Assembly: GCA_900541965.1 (NCBI GenBank)
Contig: UQLN01000018.1
Location: 1 to 64,000 of the forward strand
Direction of reading: 5' to 3'
Source: an uncultured Parabacteroides sp.
GTDB lineage: Bacteria; Bacteroidota; Bacteroidia; Bacteroidales; Tannerellaceae
Length of the DNA stretch: 64,000 nt
Both the position numbers and the translations under genes were made by a program. Positions 17,553 to 26,369 of this stretch are shown piece after piece; position 1 is the stretch's first letter, and every line of letters starts with the position of its first letter. The notes under the pieces are model-generated. The model searched no databases. It saw only the letters and a list, made by a program, of their open reading frames with translations, and was not told where the DNA came from.

Positions 17553-19505
17553 TCAATTATTTTTCTGCCAGCTATTCAACTGGTCCTCTATTTCATTCTT
17601 TAAAAGCGCTGCAAAGGTAGTAATTTTCATCGAACCTTTATCACCTTCACCCTGTTTTCTTACAGAAATTTCATTATTTTCCGCCTCTTTCTCACCAACG
17701 ATGAGCATATAAGGGATACGCTTCAATTCTGTGTCACGGATTTTACGTCCTATCTTCTCGTTACGGTCATCAACTAGCACACTTAAATCGTCTGCTTCAA
17801 GCTGACGTTTTACTTCATAAGCATATTCGTTGAACTTTTCGCTGATAGGCAGAATCGCCACCTGATCCGGAGTCAACCATAACGGGAACTTACCGCCTGT
17901 ATGTTCAATCAATACAGCTACAAAACGCTCCATAGAACCAAACGGTGCACGGTGAATCATAACAGGACGGTGCTTCTTATTGTCTTCTCCTGTATATTCC
18001 AGCTCAAAACGTTCCGGCAAGTTATAGTCTACCTGGATAGTGCCCAACTGCCAACGGCGTCCGATAGCATCTTTTACCATGAAATCCAACTTAGGACCAT
18101 AGAATGCTGCTTCACCGTATTCAACTTTGGCTTTCAAACCTTTTTCCTGACATGCTTCAATAATAGCAGTTTCTGCCTTTTCCCAGTTTTCATCGGAACC
18201 GATATACTTATCACGGTTTACCTTATCACGTAAAGAGATCTGAGCTTCAAAATTTTCGAAATCAAGAGCCTTAAAGATGATAAAGATAATATCCATTACT
18301 TTCAGGAATTCATCTTTCAACTGGTCCGGACGACAGAACAAGTGTGCATCATCCTGCGTAAAACCACGAACCCTTGTCAGACCGTGTAATTCACCACTCT
18401 GTTCGTAACGGTATACTGTTCCGAACTCTGCAAAACGAAGAGGCAGGTCTTTATACGAACGTGGAAATGCCTTGAATATCTCACAATGGTGAGGGCAATT
18501 CATCGGTTTCAACAAGAATTCTTCACCTTCCTGCGGAGTATGAATCGGCTGGAAAGAGTCTTTTCCGTATTTCGCATAGTGTCCTGACGTCACATACAGT
18601 TGCTTGCCTCCGATATGCGGAGTCATTACCTGCTGGTAGCCATATTTCTTCTGGATACGTTTCAGGAAATCTTCCAGTTTCAAGCGAAGTTGCGTACCAC
18701 GTGGCAACCACAACGGAAGCCCAGCTCCTACAGCTGTCGAGAATGTAAACAATTCCAGTTCTTTACCAACTTTACGATGGTCGCGTTTTTTAGCTTCTTC
18801 CATTAATGCCAGATATTCATCCAACATTTTTTTCTTCGGGAAGGTAATACCATACAAACGAACCAATTGTTTACGTTTTTCATCTCCACGCCAGTAAGCA
18901 CCGGCTACGCTTAATATTTTAACGGCTTTCAGATAAGAAGTATTCGGCAAGTGCGGTCCACGGCACAAGTCTGTAAATGAGCCCTGTGTATAAGTGGTGA
19001 TATGTCCGTCTTCCAATTCGCTGATAAGCTCGGTTTTGTACTCTTCACCTCTTTCGCCAAACATTTTCATAGCATCCGCCTTTGAAATACTCTGACGTTT
19101 GATTTCTTCCTTCTTTGCTACCAGCTCCAACATTTTAGCTTCGATAGCTGCGAAATCACTTTCTTTAATGACTGTATCACCCGGGTCTACATCATAGTAG
19201 AAGCCATTTTCTATAGCCGGCCCGATACCAAATTTAATACCAGGATAAAGTTCCTGCAAAGCTTCTGCCATCAGGTGAGCACTGGAGTGCCAGAATGCAT
19301 GTTTACCTTCCTCGTCTTCCCACTTGAAAAGTTTGACAGCAGCATCCTGGTTAATAGGACGGCTAAGGTCCCAGATCTCACCATTCACACTTGCAGCCAG
19401 AACTTCCTGTGCCAGACGGGAACTGATACTCTCCGCAATCTGCATCGCAGTCGTTCCTTCGGCATATTCTTTTACGGAATTATCCGGAAATGTAATCTTT
19501 ATCAT
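17553..19505 (-). CDS. thrS: Threonyl-tRNA synthetase
   Basis: Charges tRNA-Thr. The 650 residues include the N-terminal TGS domain (1-60), the editing domain with HSSAHLMAEALQ near 73, the class II catalytic core with MNCPHHCEIF holding a zinc-ligand cysteine, GLTRVRGFTQDDAH as motif 2 and IHRAPFGSMERF as motif 3, and the C-terminal anticodon-binding domain. Length and domains are complete. It is the first gene of the thrS-infC-rpmI-rplT operon, preceded by a TAAATTTG promoter box about 35 bases upstream. Confidence 0.98.
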   Translation of the reverse strand: MIKITFPDNSVKEYAEGTTAMQIAESISSRLAQEVLAASVNGEIWDLSRPINQDAAVKLFKWEDEEGKHAFWHSSAHLMAEALQELYPGIKFGIGPAIENGFYYDVDPGDTVIKESDFAAIEAKMLELVAKKEEIKRQSISKADAMKMFGERGEEYKTELISELEDGHITTYTQGSFTDLCRGPHLPNTSYLKAVKILSVAGAYWRGDEKRKQLVRLYGITFPKKKMLDEYLALMEEAKKRDHRKVGKELELFTFSTAVGAGLPLWLPRGTQLRLKLEDFLKRIQKKYGYQQVMTPHIGGKQLYVTSGHYAKYGKDSFQPIHTPQEGEEFLLKPMNCPHHCEIFKAFPRSYKDLPLRFAEFGTVYRYEQSGELHGLTRVRGFTQDDAHLFCRPDQLKDEFLKVMDIIFIIFKALDFENFEAQISLRDKVNRDKYIGSDENWEKAETAIIEACQEKGLKAKVEYGEAAFYGPKLDFMVKDAIGRRWQLGTIQVDYNLPERFELEYTGEDNKKHRPVMIHRAPFGSMERFVAVLIEHTGGKFPLWLTPDQVAILPISEKFNEYAYEVKRQLEADDLSVLVDDRNEKIGRKIRDTELKRIPYMLIVGEKEAENNEISVRKQGEGDKGSMKITTFAALLKNEIEDQLNSWQKNN

Positions 19506-19539
19506 AATCTGTTCACTATAAAATCTTAATAATAGGTTG

Positions 19540-19547
19540 CAAATTTA
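19540..19547 (-). promoter_or_regulatory. Candidate -7 promoter box for thrS operon
   Basis: Minus-strand TAAATTTG matches TAnnTTTG and gives a leader of about 28 bases before the thrS ATG. No -33 element was recognised; the palindromic repeat array begins about 30 bases further upstream. Confidence 0.5.
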
Positions 19548-19579
19548 GCATTCTTTTTTAGAAATAGAGATATATTGAA

Positions 19580-19671
19580 AAAAAAGATATATGTTTCGAA
19601 TTCAAAAGATATGCCCTTTAAAGTCAAAACATACATCTTTTAAATCCGAAACATATATGAATTGTTTTCAA
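19580..19671. repeat. Palindromic intergenic repeat array (four units)
   Basis: Four units of about 20-23 bases with cores GATATATGTTTCGAA, AAAGATATGCCCTTT, AAAACATACATCTTTT and GAAACATATATGAATTG. It shares words with the arrays at 9357-9426 and 47992-48073; ATATGCCC followed by AAAGTCAAAACATA occurs both here and in the latter. It occupies the gap between the TPR gene and the thrS promoter. Confidence 0.75.
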
Positions 19672-19702
19672 AAATACACACTTTTTTCTATAGATCCGAT
19701 TA

Positions 19703-21811
19703 TCAATTAGAAGTAGTCATACGTTTGATGATACTATAGGCATTGATAATCCCCAGTTCGCCGGCTTTACTCAAATCGGCTATACCTCGGTTGGCATCTC
19801 CCAATGATAAGCGTGCCAACCCACGGTTGAAATAGGCTTCTGCAAATTCAGGATCACGCTGGATAGCTTCATTATAATCCAGAATTGCCGCCCTGAAATC
19901 CCGTTGTGCACAACGCAGGTTTCCACGGTTGAAATAAGCATATACAAAACCCGGATTCAGTTTGATTACCATATCATAATCCCGGGTTATCATTTCGTGT
20001 TCGTAAGCTCTCTTATTATCTTTTACCTGAGCTGTCGCCTGATTATTTACAACAGAGGGAGAAGTCTTGCCTATAGTCAGATTCATGCTCAGGTTCGACA
20101 AGTCATTCTCTATGCTGGTTGCTTGCGACTGCTCGTAGTCTAATTGTTTATAACGCACTACAGCCCGGTTGAAATAGGCCATTGCAAAGTCGGGATTCAA
20201 CTCGATGGCTTTCGAATAATCCTTGATAGCCTCTGCAAAATCCTGAACTAACATAAAATCGATTGCACGCCCGAAATAAGCATCTGCATTCTTCGGATCT
20301 GCTTCTATTTTTGCCGAGAAGTTATCAATAGAAGCGAAATGGACTGCTACCTGATCTTCTGTCAAGGCAGCTTCTTCATTTGTAATTCTCAACTTATGCG
20401 ACAAATACATACGGCGGTTAAATTCTTCCACGGTCTTATCATAGTAGACCAGCTTCTTAACCGGATCCAACTTTTCATAATAAGTTAAGATAAACTGCGG
20501 TTCAAGGTCCACACGGACATTACGATCCTGTACACGTCCGCGGAATTCATTCTGGTATTTGCTCTTACGTTCCTCTTCTTTATCGTAGACCACCAGACGG
20601 TTGAATTTATCGATATTCTTATCGGATTGTTCACGGGTTTTATCTTCCTTGTTTTGTCCAGACGATGAGTTAGCTCCCGAAGAGGCCGTAGCATTTCCGG
20701 TCTTCCCGCTCTCACGCTCTTTCCGCATCTCTTGTTCCATATTGTAGGCAGTCCAGTAATCACGGTCGGCTCCGGCTTCATCACGCATTTTACGTTTGGC
20801 ATCAGCACGACTGTAATATCCGGGAATAAAACGGGGATATTGAGTAAGCACTACATTATAATCGGCAACAGCACCCTGATAGTCTCCGGTTTCAAAACGA
20901 AGCAAGGCACGGTTATAATATGCCATGTAGTTGTCCGGTTCGAGCTGCAATACGACATCGAAATCTTCAATCGCACGGTTGTTGTCACCAACTTGTGCAC
21001 GAAGCAAACCACGGTTAAAACGAGCTATCAGGTTCTGGCTGTCCATACTGATTACCTGGTCATAATCTGCCATTGCACCACGCAGGTCATTCATCTGGAA
21101 ACGGACTAAACCACGGTTGATATAAAAACCGCTCTCACGGGTATTCAGGTGGATAGCTTCATTCAAATCAGATAAAGCCCCTTGCAGGTTGTTCATCTGG
21201 TATAACAGAATCGCACGGTTACCGTAAGCAGGAGCGTAATAAGGGTCTATGCTGATTGCCTTATCATAATCGGCAAGCGCCTTCACTGTGTCACCTTCTT
21301 CCGTATACATGGCTCCACGTGTCAGATAACTCATCGAATATTTAGGATGTGCAGCCAATAAAACATCAAATGCCTTTTCCGCACCTTTATAATCTTTCTT
21401 TTGAATATAAGCTACCGCATTGTTAACCAACATCTGCCGGTCTTCCGGTTTAAACTCCAACCCTTTCTGATAGTCGGCAATAGCTTCATCATATTTTTCC
21501 TGGCTCTGCCGCGCTATCCCACGGGCATAATACGCCTGCACTAAAAAAGGGTTTCGCTGAAGGCATAAAGAACAGTCTTCCTCGGCACCCTTGAAATCAT
21601 CCAGATTTATTTTTGCTACCGCACGGTAAAAATAAGGTTCCGCCAACCAGGGTTTCGATTTGATGACCTGGTTAAAATATTGAATGGATAAAACATAATC
21701 TTCGAAGTACAAAGCATTACGTCCTATCGCCAGCACACGATCCGTATTAATCTGTGCAAATAAAGAGAATGAAGATATCGCTAAAAACAGCGTGAAAAGT
21801 ATTTTTTTCAT
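19703..21811 (-). CDS. Exported tetratricopeptide-repeat protein
   Basis: A 702-residue protein with a signal peptide (MKKILFTLFLAISSFSLFAQ) and around ten or more TPR units, recognisable by recurring A-x-x-D-Y and N-R-A/G patterns such as YDEAIADYQKGLEFKPED and GAMADYDQVISMDSQN. TPR blocks fill about residues 20-360 and 500-690, with a charged, low-complexity linker (Ser/Asn/Gly and Lys/Glu/Arg) between. It probably scaffolds a periplasmic or envelope complex; no enzyme domain is seen. It lies between mmdC and thrS, with its own TATTTTTG box upstream. The partner is unknown. Confidence 0.88.
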   Translation of the reverse strand: MKKILFTLFLAISSFSLFAQINTDRVLAIGRNALYFEDYVLSIQYFNQVIKSKPWLAEPYFYRAVAKINLDDFKGAEEDCSLCLQRNPFLVQAYYARGIARQSQEKYDEAIADYQKGLEFKPEDRQMLVNNAVAYIQKKDYKGAEKAFDVLLAAHPKYSMSYLTRGAMYTEEGDTVKALADYDKAISIDPYYAPAYGNRAILLYQMNNLQGALSDLNEAIHLNTRESGFYINRGLVRFQMNDLRGAMADYDQVISMDSQNLIARFNRGLLRAQVGDNNRAIEDFDVVLQLEPDNYMAYYNRALLRFETGDYQGAVADYNVVLTQYPRFIPGYYSRADAKRKMRDEAGADRDYWTAYNMEQEMRKERESGKTGNATASSGANSSSGQNKEDKTREQSDKNIDKFNRLVVYDKEEERKSKYQNEFRGRVQDRNVRVDLEPQFILTYYEKLDPVKKLVYYDKTVEEFNRRMYLSHKLRITNEEAALTEDQVAVHFASIDNFSAKIEADPKNADAYFGRAIDFMLVQDFAEAIKDYSKAIELNPDFAMAYFNRAVVRYKQLDYEQSQATSIENDLSNLSMNLTIGKTSPSVVNNQATAQVKDNKRAYEHEMITRDYDMVIKLNPGFVYAYFNRGNLRCAQRDFRAAILDYNEAIQRDPEFAEAYFNRGLARLSLGDANRGIADLSKAGELGIINAYSIIKRMTTSN

Positions 21812-21866
21812 CTGATCATCTTAATCATTTAAAAAGCAGCACTTACAGGTTCTTGCTTCCAACCGA

Positions 21867-21874
21867 CAAAAATA
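21867..21874 (-). promoter_or_regulatory. Candidate -7 promoter box for the TPR gene
   Basis: Minus-strand TATTTTTG matches TAnnTTTG about 55 bases before the ATG; no -33 partner was recognised. Confidence 0.4.
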
Positions 21875-21961
21875 AACATTTAACCGGGAAATGAAAATAA
21901 GAAATAGTGAAAATATCCTTAGAGTCCTTTCCGCCACCGGAACAAAAGCCCATATAAACGA

Positions 21962-22006
21962 AAAGGTTGCGTTTATAAGCATATAACATGCTTCAACGCA
22001 ACCTTT
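21962..22006 (-). terminator. Terminator after mmdC
   Basis: A 12-bp perfect stem, AAAGGTTGCGTT (21962-21973) with AACGCAACCTTT (21995-22006), and a smaller inner AGCAT/ATGCT pairing. It is placed 22 bases after the mmdC stop on the minus strand. Confidence 0.85.
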
Positions 22007-22027
22007 CTATTATATTACAAACCGCTT

Positions 22028-22360
22028 TTACTTCGGTTCAATCTTAACCATCAAATGATCCTTCGGAATTTTATCACCTTCCTGCACATTCACTTCAGTT
22101 ACCACTCCTGCAACCGGAGCTACCACCCGATTAAACATTTTCATCGCCTGGTGAATCAAAAGCAACTGACCGGCTTCAACTTCCTGCCCTTGCTTAACTT
22201 CCAACTTAACGATTGTACCGGGAAGATGAGAAATCACATCACCGATAAAGGGCTTATGCCAGACTTTACGGTTTTTATACTTCGTAGTCAGCAGTGTTTT
22301 ATATTTACGTGCAGTTACTACAAAATCTACATATTCATTATCTTTCTCTTTCTGTTCCAT
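22028..22360 (-). CDS. mmdC: Biotin carboxyl carrier subunit of acyl-CoA (de)carboxylase
   Basis: A biotinyl-domain carrier of 110 residues from the ATG at 22360 (MEQKEKDNEYV), which is preferred to an upstream TTG. The C-terminal 70 residues form the biotinyl fold with the attachment lysine in QAMKMFN; the usual motif is EAMKM, so the glutamate two residues before the Ala-Met-Lys is replaced by glutamine. The N-terminal 40 residues are a charged lead-in without a long Ala/Pro linker. It is encoded 23 bases after the carboxyltransferase gene and is followed by a terminator, so the pair forms a complete transcript end. It carries the carboxyl group during methylmalonyl-CoA/propionyl-CoA conversion. 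Confidence 0.88.
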   Translation of the reverse strand: MEQKEKDNEYVDFVVTARKYKTLLTTKYKNRKVWHKPFIGDVISHLPGTIVKLEVKQGQEVEAGQLLLIHQAMKMFNRVVAPVAGVVTEVNVQEGDKIPKDHLMVKIEPK

Positions 22361-22383
22361 ATTCAAAAATTTTACAGGGTTAA

Positions 22384-23937
22384 TTAGAACGGAGGCAATC
22401 CGTGCTTCTTAGCCGGTCTGTATTCCTCTTTCAATATAGAAAGTTTAAGCGCATGAAGCAACAATGAGCGTGTTTCTTTCGGCTCGATAACAGAATCGAT
22501 GAATCCTTTGGATGCTGCCACAAACGGGTTGGCAAACTTCTCAATATATTCTTTTACCTTTTCCTGACGCATTGCATTCTGGTCTTCAGCTTCCATAATT
22601 TCCTTACGGAAAATAATATTGGCAGCACCTTCCGGTCCCATAACAGCAATTTCTGCAGAAGGCCATGCAAACATGAAGTCTGCACCCAGGTGACGGGAGT
22701 TCATTGCGATGTATCCACCACCATAAGCCTTACGCAAGATAACTGTAATCTTTGGAACTGTAGCTTCAGAATAAGCATACAAGACTTTTGCACCGTGACG
22801 AATCACACCTGCATGTTCCTGGTCTACACCCGGCAGATAACCCGGCATATCTTCCAAAGTAATAATAGGAATATTGAATGAGTCGCAGAAACGGATGAAA
22901 CGTGCAGCTTTATCTGCACTGTCGCAATCCAATACACCGGCAAGTACCATCGGCTGGTTGGCTACGAAACCTACAGTTTCACCACCCATACGGCCAAAAC
23001 CTATTACGATATTGGCAGCCCACAGTTCCTGAATTTCCAGGAAGTCAGAATCATCAACAATACATTTAATAACATCACGAACATCATACGGTTGTTTCGG
23101 ATCGGCAGGTACAACCTGTTCGATATTCAACATTGCAGACGGTTCTTTCGGTTCGATAGCTTTTGCTTTTTCCTGGTTGTTCCAAGGAATGAAGCTAACC
23201 AAACGTTTAACCTGTTCGAAACAATCCTGTTCACTCATTGCATAGAAGTGAGCATTCCCGGTTATTTCAGCATGAACACGTGCACCACCCAGATCTTCCA
23301 TAGAGATATCTTCACCCAATACAGTCTTGATAACATTCGGGCCGGTGATAAACATCTTAGAGATGTTTTCAACCACGAATACGAAGTCTGTCAAAGCCGG
23401 AGAATAAACAGCACCACCGGCACAAGGACCGAGAATCAAAGAAAGCTGAGGAATAACACCGGAAGCAATTGTATTACGATAGAAAATTTCGCCATAACCA
23501 GCCAATGCACCTACACCTTCCTGAATACGAGCACCACCCGAGTCATTGATTCCGATAATCGGACATTTCATCTTCAGTGCGTGATCCATGATCTTTGTGA
23601 TTTTACGGGCATGCTGTAACCCGAGCGAACCACCAGCTACAGTAAAGTCCTGTGCATAGATACAAACAGGAGCACCAAAAATAGTACCGGTACCTGTAAC
23701 TACACCATCACCAGGCAGGTCTTTTTTCTCCATACCAAAATCACGGCCATCATGCTTCACGAACAAGTCGTATTCATGAAAAGAATTTTTATCCAACAAG
23801 GAGAGAATACGGTCACGGGCTGTAAGTTTACCCATTGCAATCTGCTTTTCAATAGCAGCTTCGCCTCCACCCATCTCTACAACGGCTTTCTTTTCTCTGA
23901 GGGTCTGAATGTTTTTACTTAAATCTGTCATACTCAT
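22384..23937 (-). CDS. mmdA: Acyl-CoA carboxylase/methylmalonyl-CoA decarboxylase carboxyltransferase subunit
   Basis: The 517-residue carboxyltransferase moves carboxyl between methylmalonyl-CoA (or propionyl-CoA) and biotin on the small carrier subunit. Both crotonase-like halves are present: the N-half with DFTVAGGSLGLQHARKI near 107 and GGARIQEGVGALAGYGE near 145, and the C-half with ITLEDMPGYLPGVDQEHAG near 365 and GGGYIAMNSRHLGADF near 410. The sequence is typical of MmdA/PccB of Bacteroidales, where the route yields propionate from succinate. No membrane sodium-pump subunit or biotin carboxylase gene is in this window, so the direction of the reaction is not settled. A second in-frame ATG at 23931 is an equal start candidate. 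Confidence 0.92.
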   Translation of the reverse strand: MSMTDLSKNIQTLREKKAVVEMGGGEAAIEKQIAMGKLTARDRILSLLDKNSFHEYDLFVKHDGRDFGMEKKDLPGDGVVTGTGTIFGAPVCIYAQDFTVAGGSLGLQHARKITKIMDHALKMKCPIIGINDSGGARIQEGVGALAGYGEIFYRNTIASGVIPQLSLILGPCAGGAVYSPALTDFVFVVENISKMFITGPNVIKTVLGEDISMEDLGGARVHAEITGNAHFYAMSEQDCFEQVKRLVSFIPWNNQEKAKAIEPKEPSAMLNIEQVVPADPKQPYDVRDVIKCIVDDSDFLEIQELWAANIVIGFGRMGGETVGFVANQPMVLAGVLDCDSADKAARFIRFCDSFNIPIITLEDMPGYLPGVDQEHAGVIRHGAKVLYAYSEATVPKITVILRKAYGGGYIAMNSRHLGADFMFAWPSAEIAVMGPEGAANIIFRKEIMEAEDQNAMRQEKVKEYIEKFANPFVAASKGFIDSVIEPKETRSLLLHALKLSILKEEYRPAKKHGLPPF

Positions 23938-23956
23938 TTATTTAATAGAGTTCCAA

Positions 23957-24514
23957 TTATTTTCCAACCGCTTTTGCTCTGTATGAACAACGGGCTGTAC
24001 CTTTAATTATACCATTTAGTTTTCCTTTATTCAACTGACGGCGGATCGCTGAGATATTATCAATAAATACATGTCCGCCCAAATGTTCGCACTCATGTTG
24101 TACAACGCGGGCTGCAAACCCGTCTACTGTTTCATCGTGTTCTTCCAGATTTTCATCCAGATATTTTACACGTATGGTTTTGGCACGTGAAACTTTTTCA
24201 TGGATTCCCGGCAAGCTCAGGCATCCTTCTTCCATTGCTATTTCTTCTTCACTGCTTTCCACAATTTCAGGATTGACCATTGCACGCTTGAAACCCTTAC
24301 ATTCCGGAAAATCATCTCCCATAACATCGGCATCAATTACGAGCAAACGAAGTGACAAACCAACCTGGGGAGCAGCAAGTCCTACTCCATCGGCATTATA
24401 CATTGTCTCAAACATATTTGCTATCAACTGTTTCAATTCAGGATAGTCTTTAGGAACCATTTCGGTTTCTTTCCTCAATACGGGCTGTCCGTACAGATAT
24501 ATTGGTAAAATCAT
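23957..24514 (-). CDS. def: Peptide deformylase
   Basis: Removes the N-formyl group from new proteins using a bound ferrous or similar metal ion. From the ATG at 24514 (MILPIYLYGQPVLR) it is 185 residues, the normal size; upstream extension is unlikely because yqgF ends five bases before this start. The three motifs are visible: GVGLAAPQVG near 47-56, EGCLSLPG near 101-108 (metal cysteine) and QHECEHLGG near 142-150 with both metal histidines and the catalytic glutamate. The residue between the ligands, usually Ile/Leu-Asp, is Cys-Glu here. It lies between yqgF and mmdA, with gaps of 4 and 19 bases. Confidence 0.95.
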   Translation of the reverse strand: MILPIYLYGQPVLRKETEMVPKDYPELKQLIANMFETMYNADGVGLAAPQVGLSLRLLVIDADVMGDDFPECKGFKRAMVNPEIVESSEEEIAMEEGCLSLPGIHEKVSRAKTIRVKYLDENLEEHDETVDGFAARVVQHECEHLGGHVFIDNISAIRRQLNKGKLNGIIKGTARCSYRAKAVGK

Positions 24515-24518
24515 AACT

Positions 24519-24941
24519 TTATAACTGATATTTTTTATTTTCCAAATATGATTGCAGGATAATCGTGGCACTGATTTCATCCACCAGTCCTTTATCCTGT
24601 CTTTTCTTTTTCTTTAAGCCTCCATCCAACATTGCTTGATGTGCCAATACCGAAGTAAAACGCTCATCATAATATTCTACGGGTATATCAGGAAGGGTAC
24701 GTTTCAGATGTGTAACGAAAGCTTCCACATATTTCATGTTTTCCGAGGGTTCATTATTCATTTGTTTGGGAAGCCCGACTACAAAACGTTCCACTGGTTC
24801 ACGGGATATGTAATCTGTGAGGAACTTCATTAACTCCCCGCTCGGTACTGTGGTCAAACCATTCGCTATCATTTGTAACGTATCTGTTACAGCTATACCG
24901 GTTCGTTTCCGACCATAATCAATTGCTATAATTCTTCCCAT
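24519..24941 (-). CDS. yqgF: YqgF/RuvX family putative pre-16S rRNA nuclease
   Basis: A 140-residue RNase H-fold protein from the ATG at 24941 (MGRIIAIDYGRKRTGIAVTD). The IDYGRKRTG segment carries the first catalytic aspartate, VVGLPKQMN the second strand, and DERFTSV plus the final VDEISATIILQSYL the remaining acidic residues. The family is implicated in maturing the 5' end of 16S rRNA and was once annotated as a Holliday-junction resolvase. It is translationally close to def (four-base gap). Six additional in-frame upstream codons exist but precede the conserved start. Confidence 0.93.
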   Translation of the reverse strand: MGRIIAIDYGRKRTGIAVTDTLQMIANGLTTVPSGELMKFLTDYISREPVERFVVGLPKQMNNEPSENMKYVEAFVTHLKRTLPDIPVEYYDERFTSVLAHQAMLDGGLKKKKRQDKGLVDEISATIILQSYLENKKYQL

Positions 24942-25052
24942 CGGGCACAAAGATAACACAAATTCAAATTATAATTACACATATACATAAAAAGTGTGCA
25001 GTGAAATGCCACTTTACTACCTAAGCAGCTGATTAAAAACAACAAAAAGAAA

Positions 25053-25076
25053 GGGAATGCCCAAGCGGACATTCCC
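25053..25076 (-). terminator. Terminator after ompA
   Basis: A 7-bp stem GGGAATG (25053-25059) with CATTCCC (25070-25076) and a 10-base loop. The minus-strand continuation is T-rich (complement of AACAAAAAGAAA). Confidence 0.75.
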
Positions 25077-25104
25077 CAATCTATATTTATGATATATGAA
25101 TGAA

Positions 25105-26256
25105 TTATTCGTTAACCGACATAATCGCAACACGGTTCCAGTTGTTTGTTCCGTAAGGCTGAACATCAGAGCCCTTCCATTCAACTGTAATCTGGTTAGA
25201 AGATATACCGTATTTATCCATCAGTTCTTTAGCAACGGCTTTAGCACGTTTTTCAGAAAGAGCCATATTGTATTCAGCAGAACCGGTATCTTTATCTGCA
25301 TAGCCAATCACCTTGATAGCTGTACCGTTATTCTTCATAAACTGAGCAGTATTGTAGATATTAATCTGCTGGTTCTTATCTATCTTAGCACTATTGATAC
25401 GGAAGTATACAATATTGTCTACATAATTATTTACAACTTCAGTAGCAACGACTTCTTCACATTCCGGACAAGAAACCGGACGTTTGCTCAACTGGTCGTT
25501 TTCTGCACGTAAAGAGTTAATCTGACCGTTCAGGTCGTTCAGCAATGCATAATCCATCGGTTGAAGAACTTCAAAGTCAGTCTTACCCAATTTGAATGTC
25601 AAACCTGCGCTCAACTGTACGATACCGTCAGATAATTTACCCATTTGAACACGGTTAAACTGTTCGTTCAATAAAGAACCCTGGATTTCAACGTTCAAAT
25701 CTACACGTTTGCTCAAACGGAAAGCTGTCAAGATACCAGCATTCAATGAAGGAGATTCACTTCTCGGAATACCTCTGTTATCATCCGGAGTTTTAAAGCG
25801 CTGTGCATAACCGACACCAATCCAAGGAATCAAACGGAACACTCTCTTTTCATTATAAGGAGCCCAGAAATTTGTCACATCCCATAACAAATCTGCGTGA
25901 GCAGCCGCATACGTATTATGTTGCATAAACTGAGCGTTGTCGCCTTCAAAACCATGCAAGACACCACCGTTAAACTGTACACGGAATGCCAAATAAGGAT
26001 TGAACCATTTACCGAAAGATAACTGAGGTGCAAAGTTCAAACGGTTTTTAAACTGAGCCTTATCATTCTGGTCGCCTAATAAAATACTGGCACCACCGGC
26101 AACTGATATAAACCAATTATCACGTGCTCTGTTTTTCTTAAAGTTTGTTTTATAACCCGGTTCTGTGCTATATCCCACCTGTGGTTGAAATTCCTGCGCA
26201 GCAGCAGAGAAAACAAAACCTGATAACAAAGCAAAAAGTAATACTTTTGTCTTCAT
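25105..26256 (-). CDS. OmpA family outer membrane protein
   Basis: A major-porin-like outer membrane protein of about 383 residues. From the ATG at 26256 the N-terminus MKTKVLLFALLSGFVFSAAAQ is an ideal signal peptide; ATGs at 26262 and 26268 are also possible. A beta-barrel-like region (about 30-225) is followed by a short linker with a cysteine pair (CPECEE) and the OmpA/MotB peptidoglycan-binding domain (NSAKIDKNQQ ... GYADKDTG ... NMALSEKRAKAVAKEL). It anchors the outer membrane to the wall. A strong promoter (TTTG, 20 bases, TACTTTCG) precedes it and a hairpin terminator follows. Confidence 0.93.
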   Translation of the reverse strand: MKTKVLLFALLSGFVFSAAAQEFQPQVGYSTEPGYKTNFKKNRARDNWFISVAGGASILLGDQNDKAQFKNRLNFAPQLSFGKWFNPYLAFRVQFNGGVLHGFEGDNAQFMQHNTYAAAHADLLWDVTNFWAPYNEKRVFRLIPWIGVGYAQRFKTPDDNRGIPRSESPSLNAGILTAFRLSKRVDLNVEIQGSLLNEQFNRVQMGKLSDGIVQLSAGLTFKLGKTDFEVLQPMDYALLNDLNGQINSLRAENDQLSKRPVSCPECEEVVATEVVNNYVDNIVYFRINSAKIDKNQQINIYNTAQFMKNNGTAIKVIGYADKDTGSAEYNMALSEKRAKAVAKELMDKYGISSNQITVEWKGSDVQPYGTNNWNRVAIMSVNE

Positions 26257-26315
26257 ATTCATCAACATTATTAAATTAAACAATTAATTTTCTTAACTAA
26301 AAACGCTTAATAGGC

Positions 26316-26347
26316 GCGAAAGTAACTCTTTTTCTAATTATAACAAA
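26316..26347 (-). promoter_or_regulatory. Promoter of ompA
   Basis: Minus-strand TTTG at 26344-26347, a 20-base spacer, then TACTTTCG at 26316-26323, one mismatch from TAnnTTTG. The expected leader is about 50 bases. Confidence 0.6.
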
Positions 26348-26369
26348 TTATTGCTATAATGGTTTTGCT

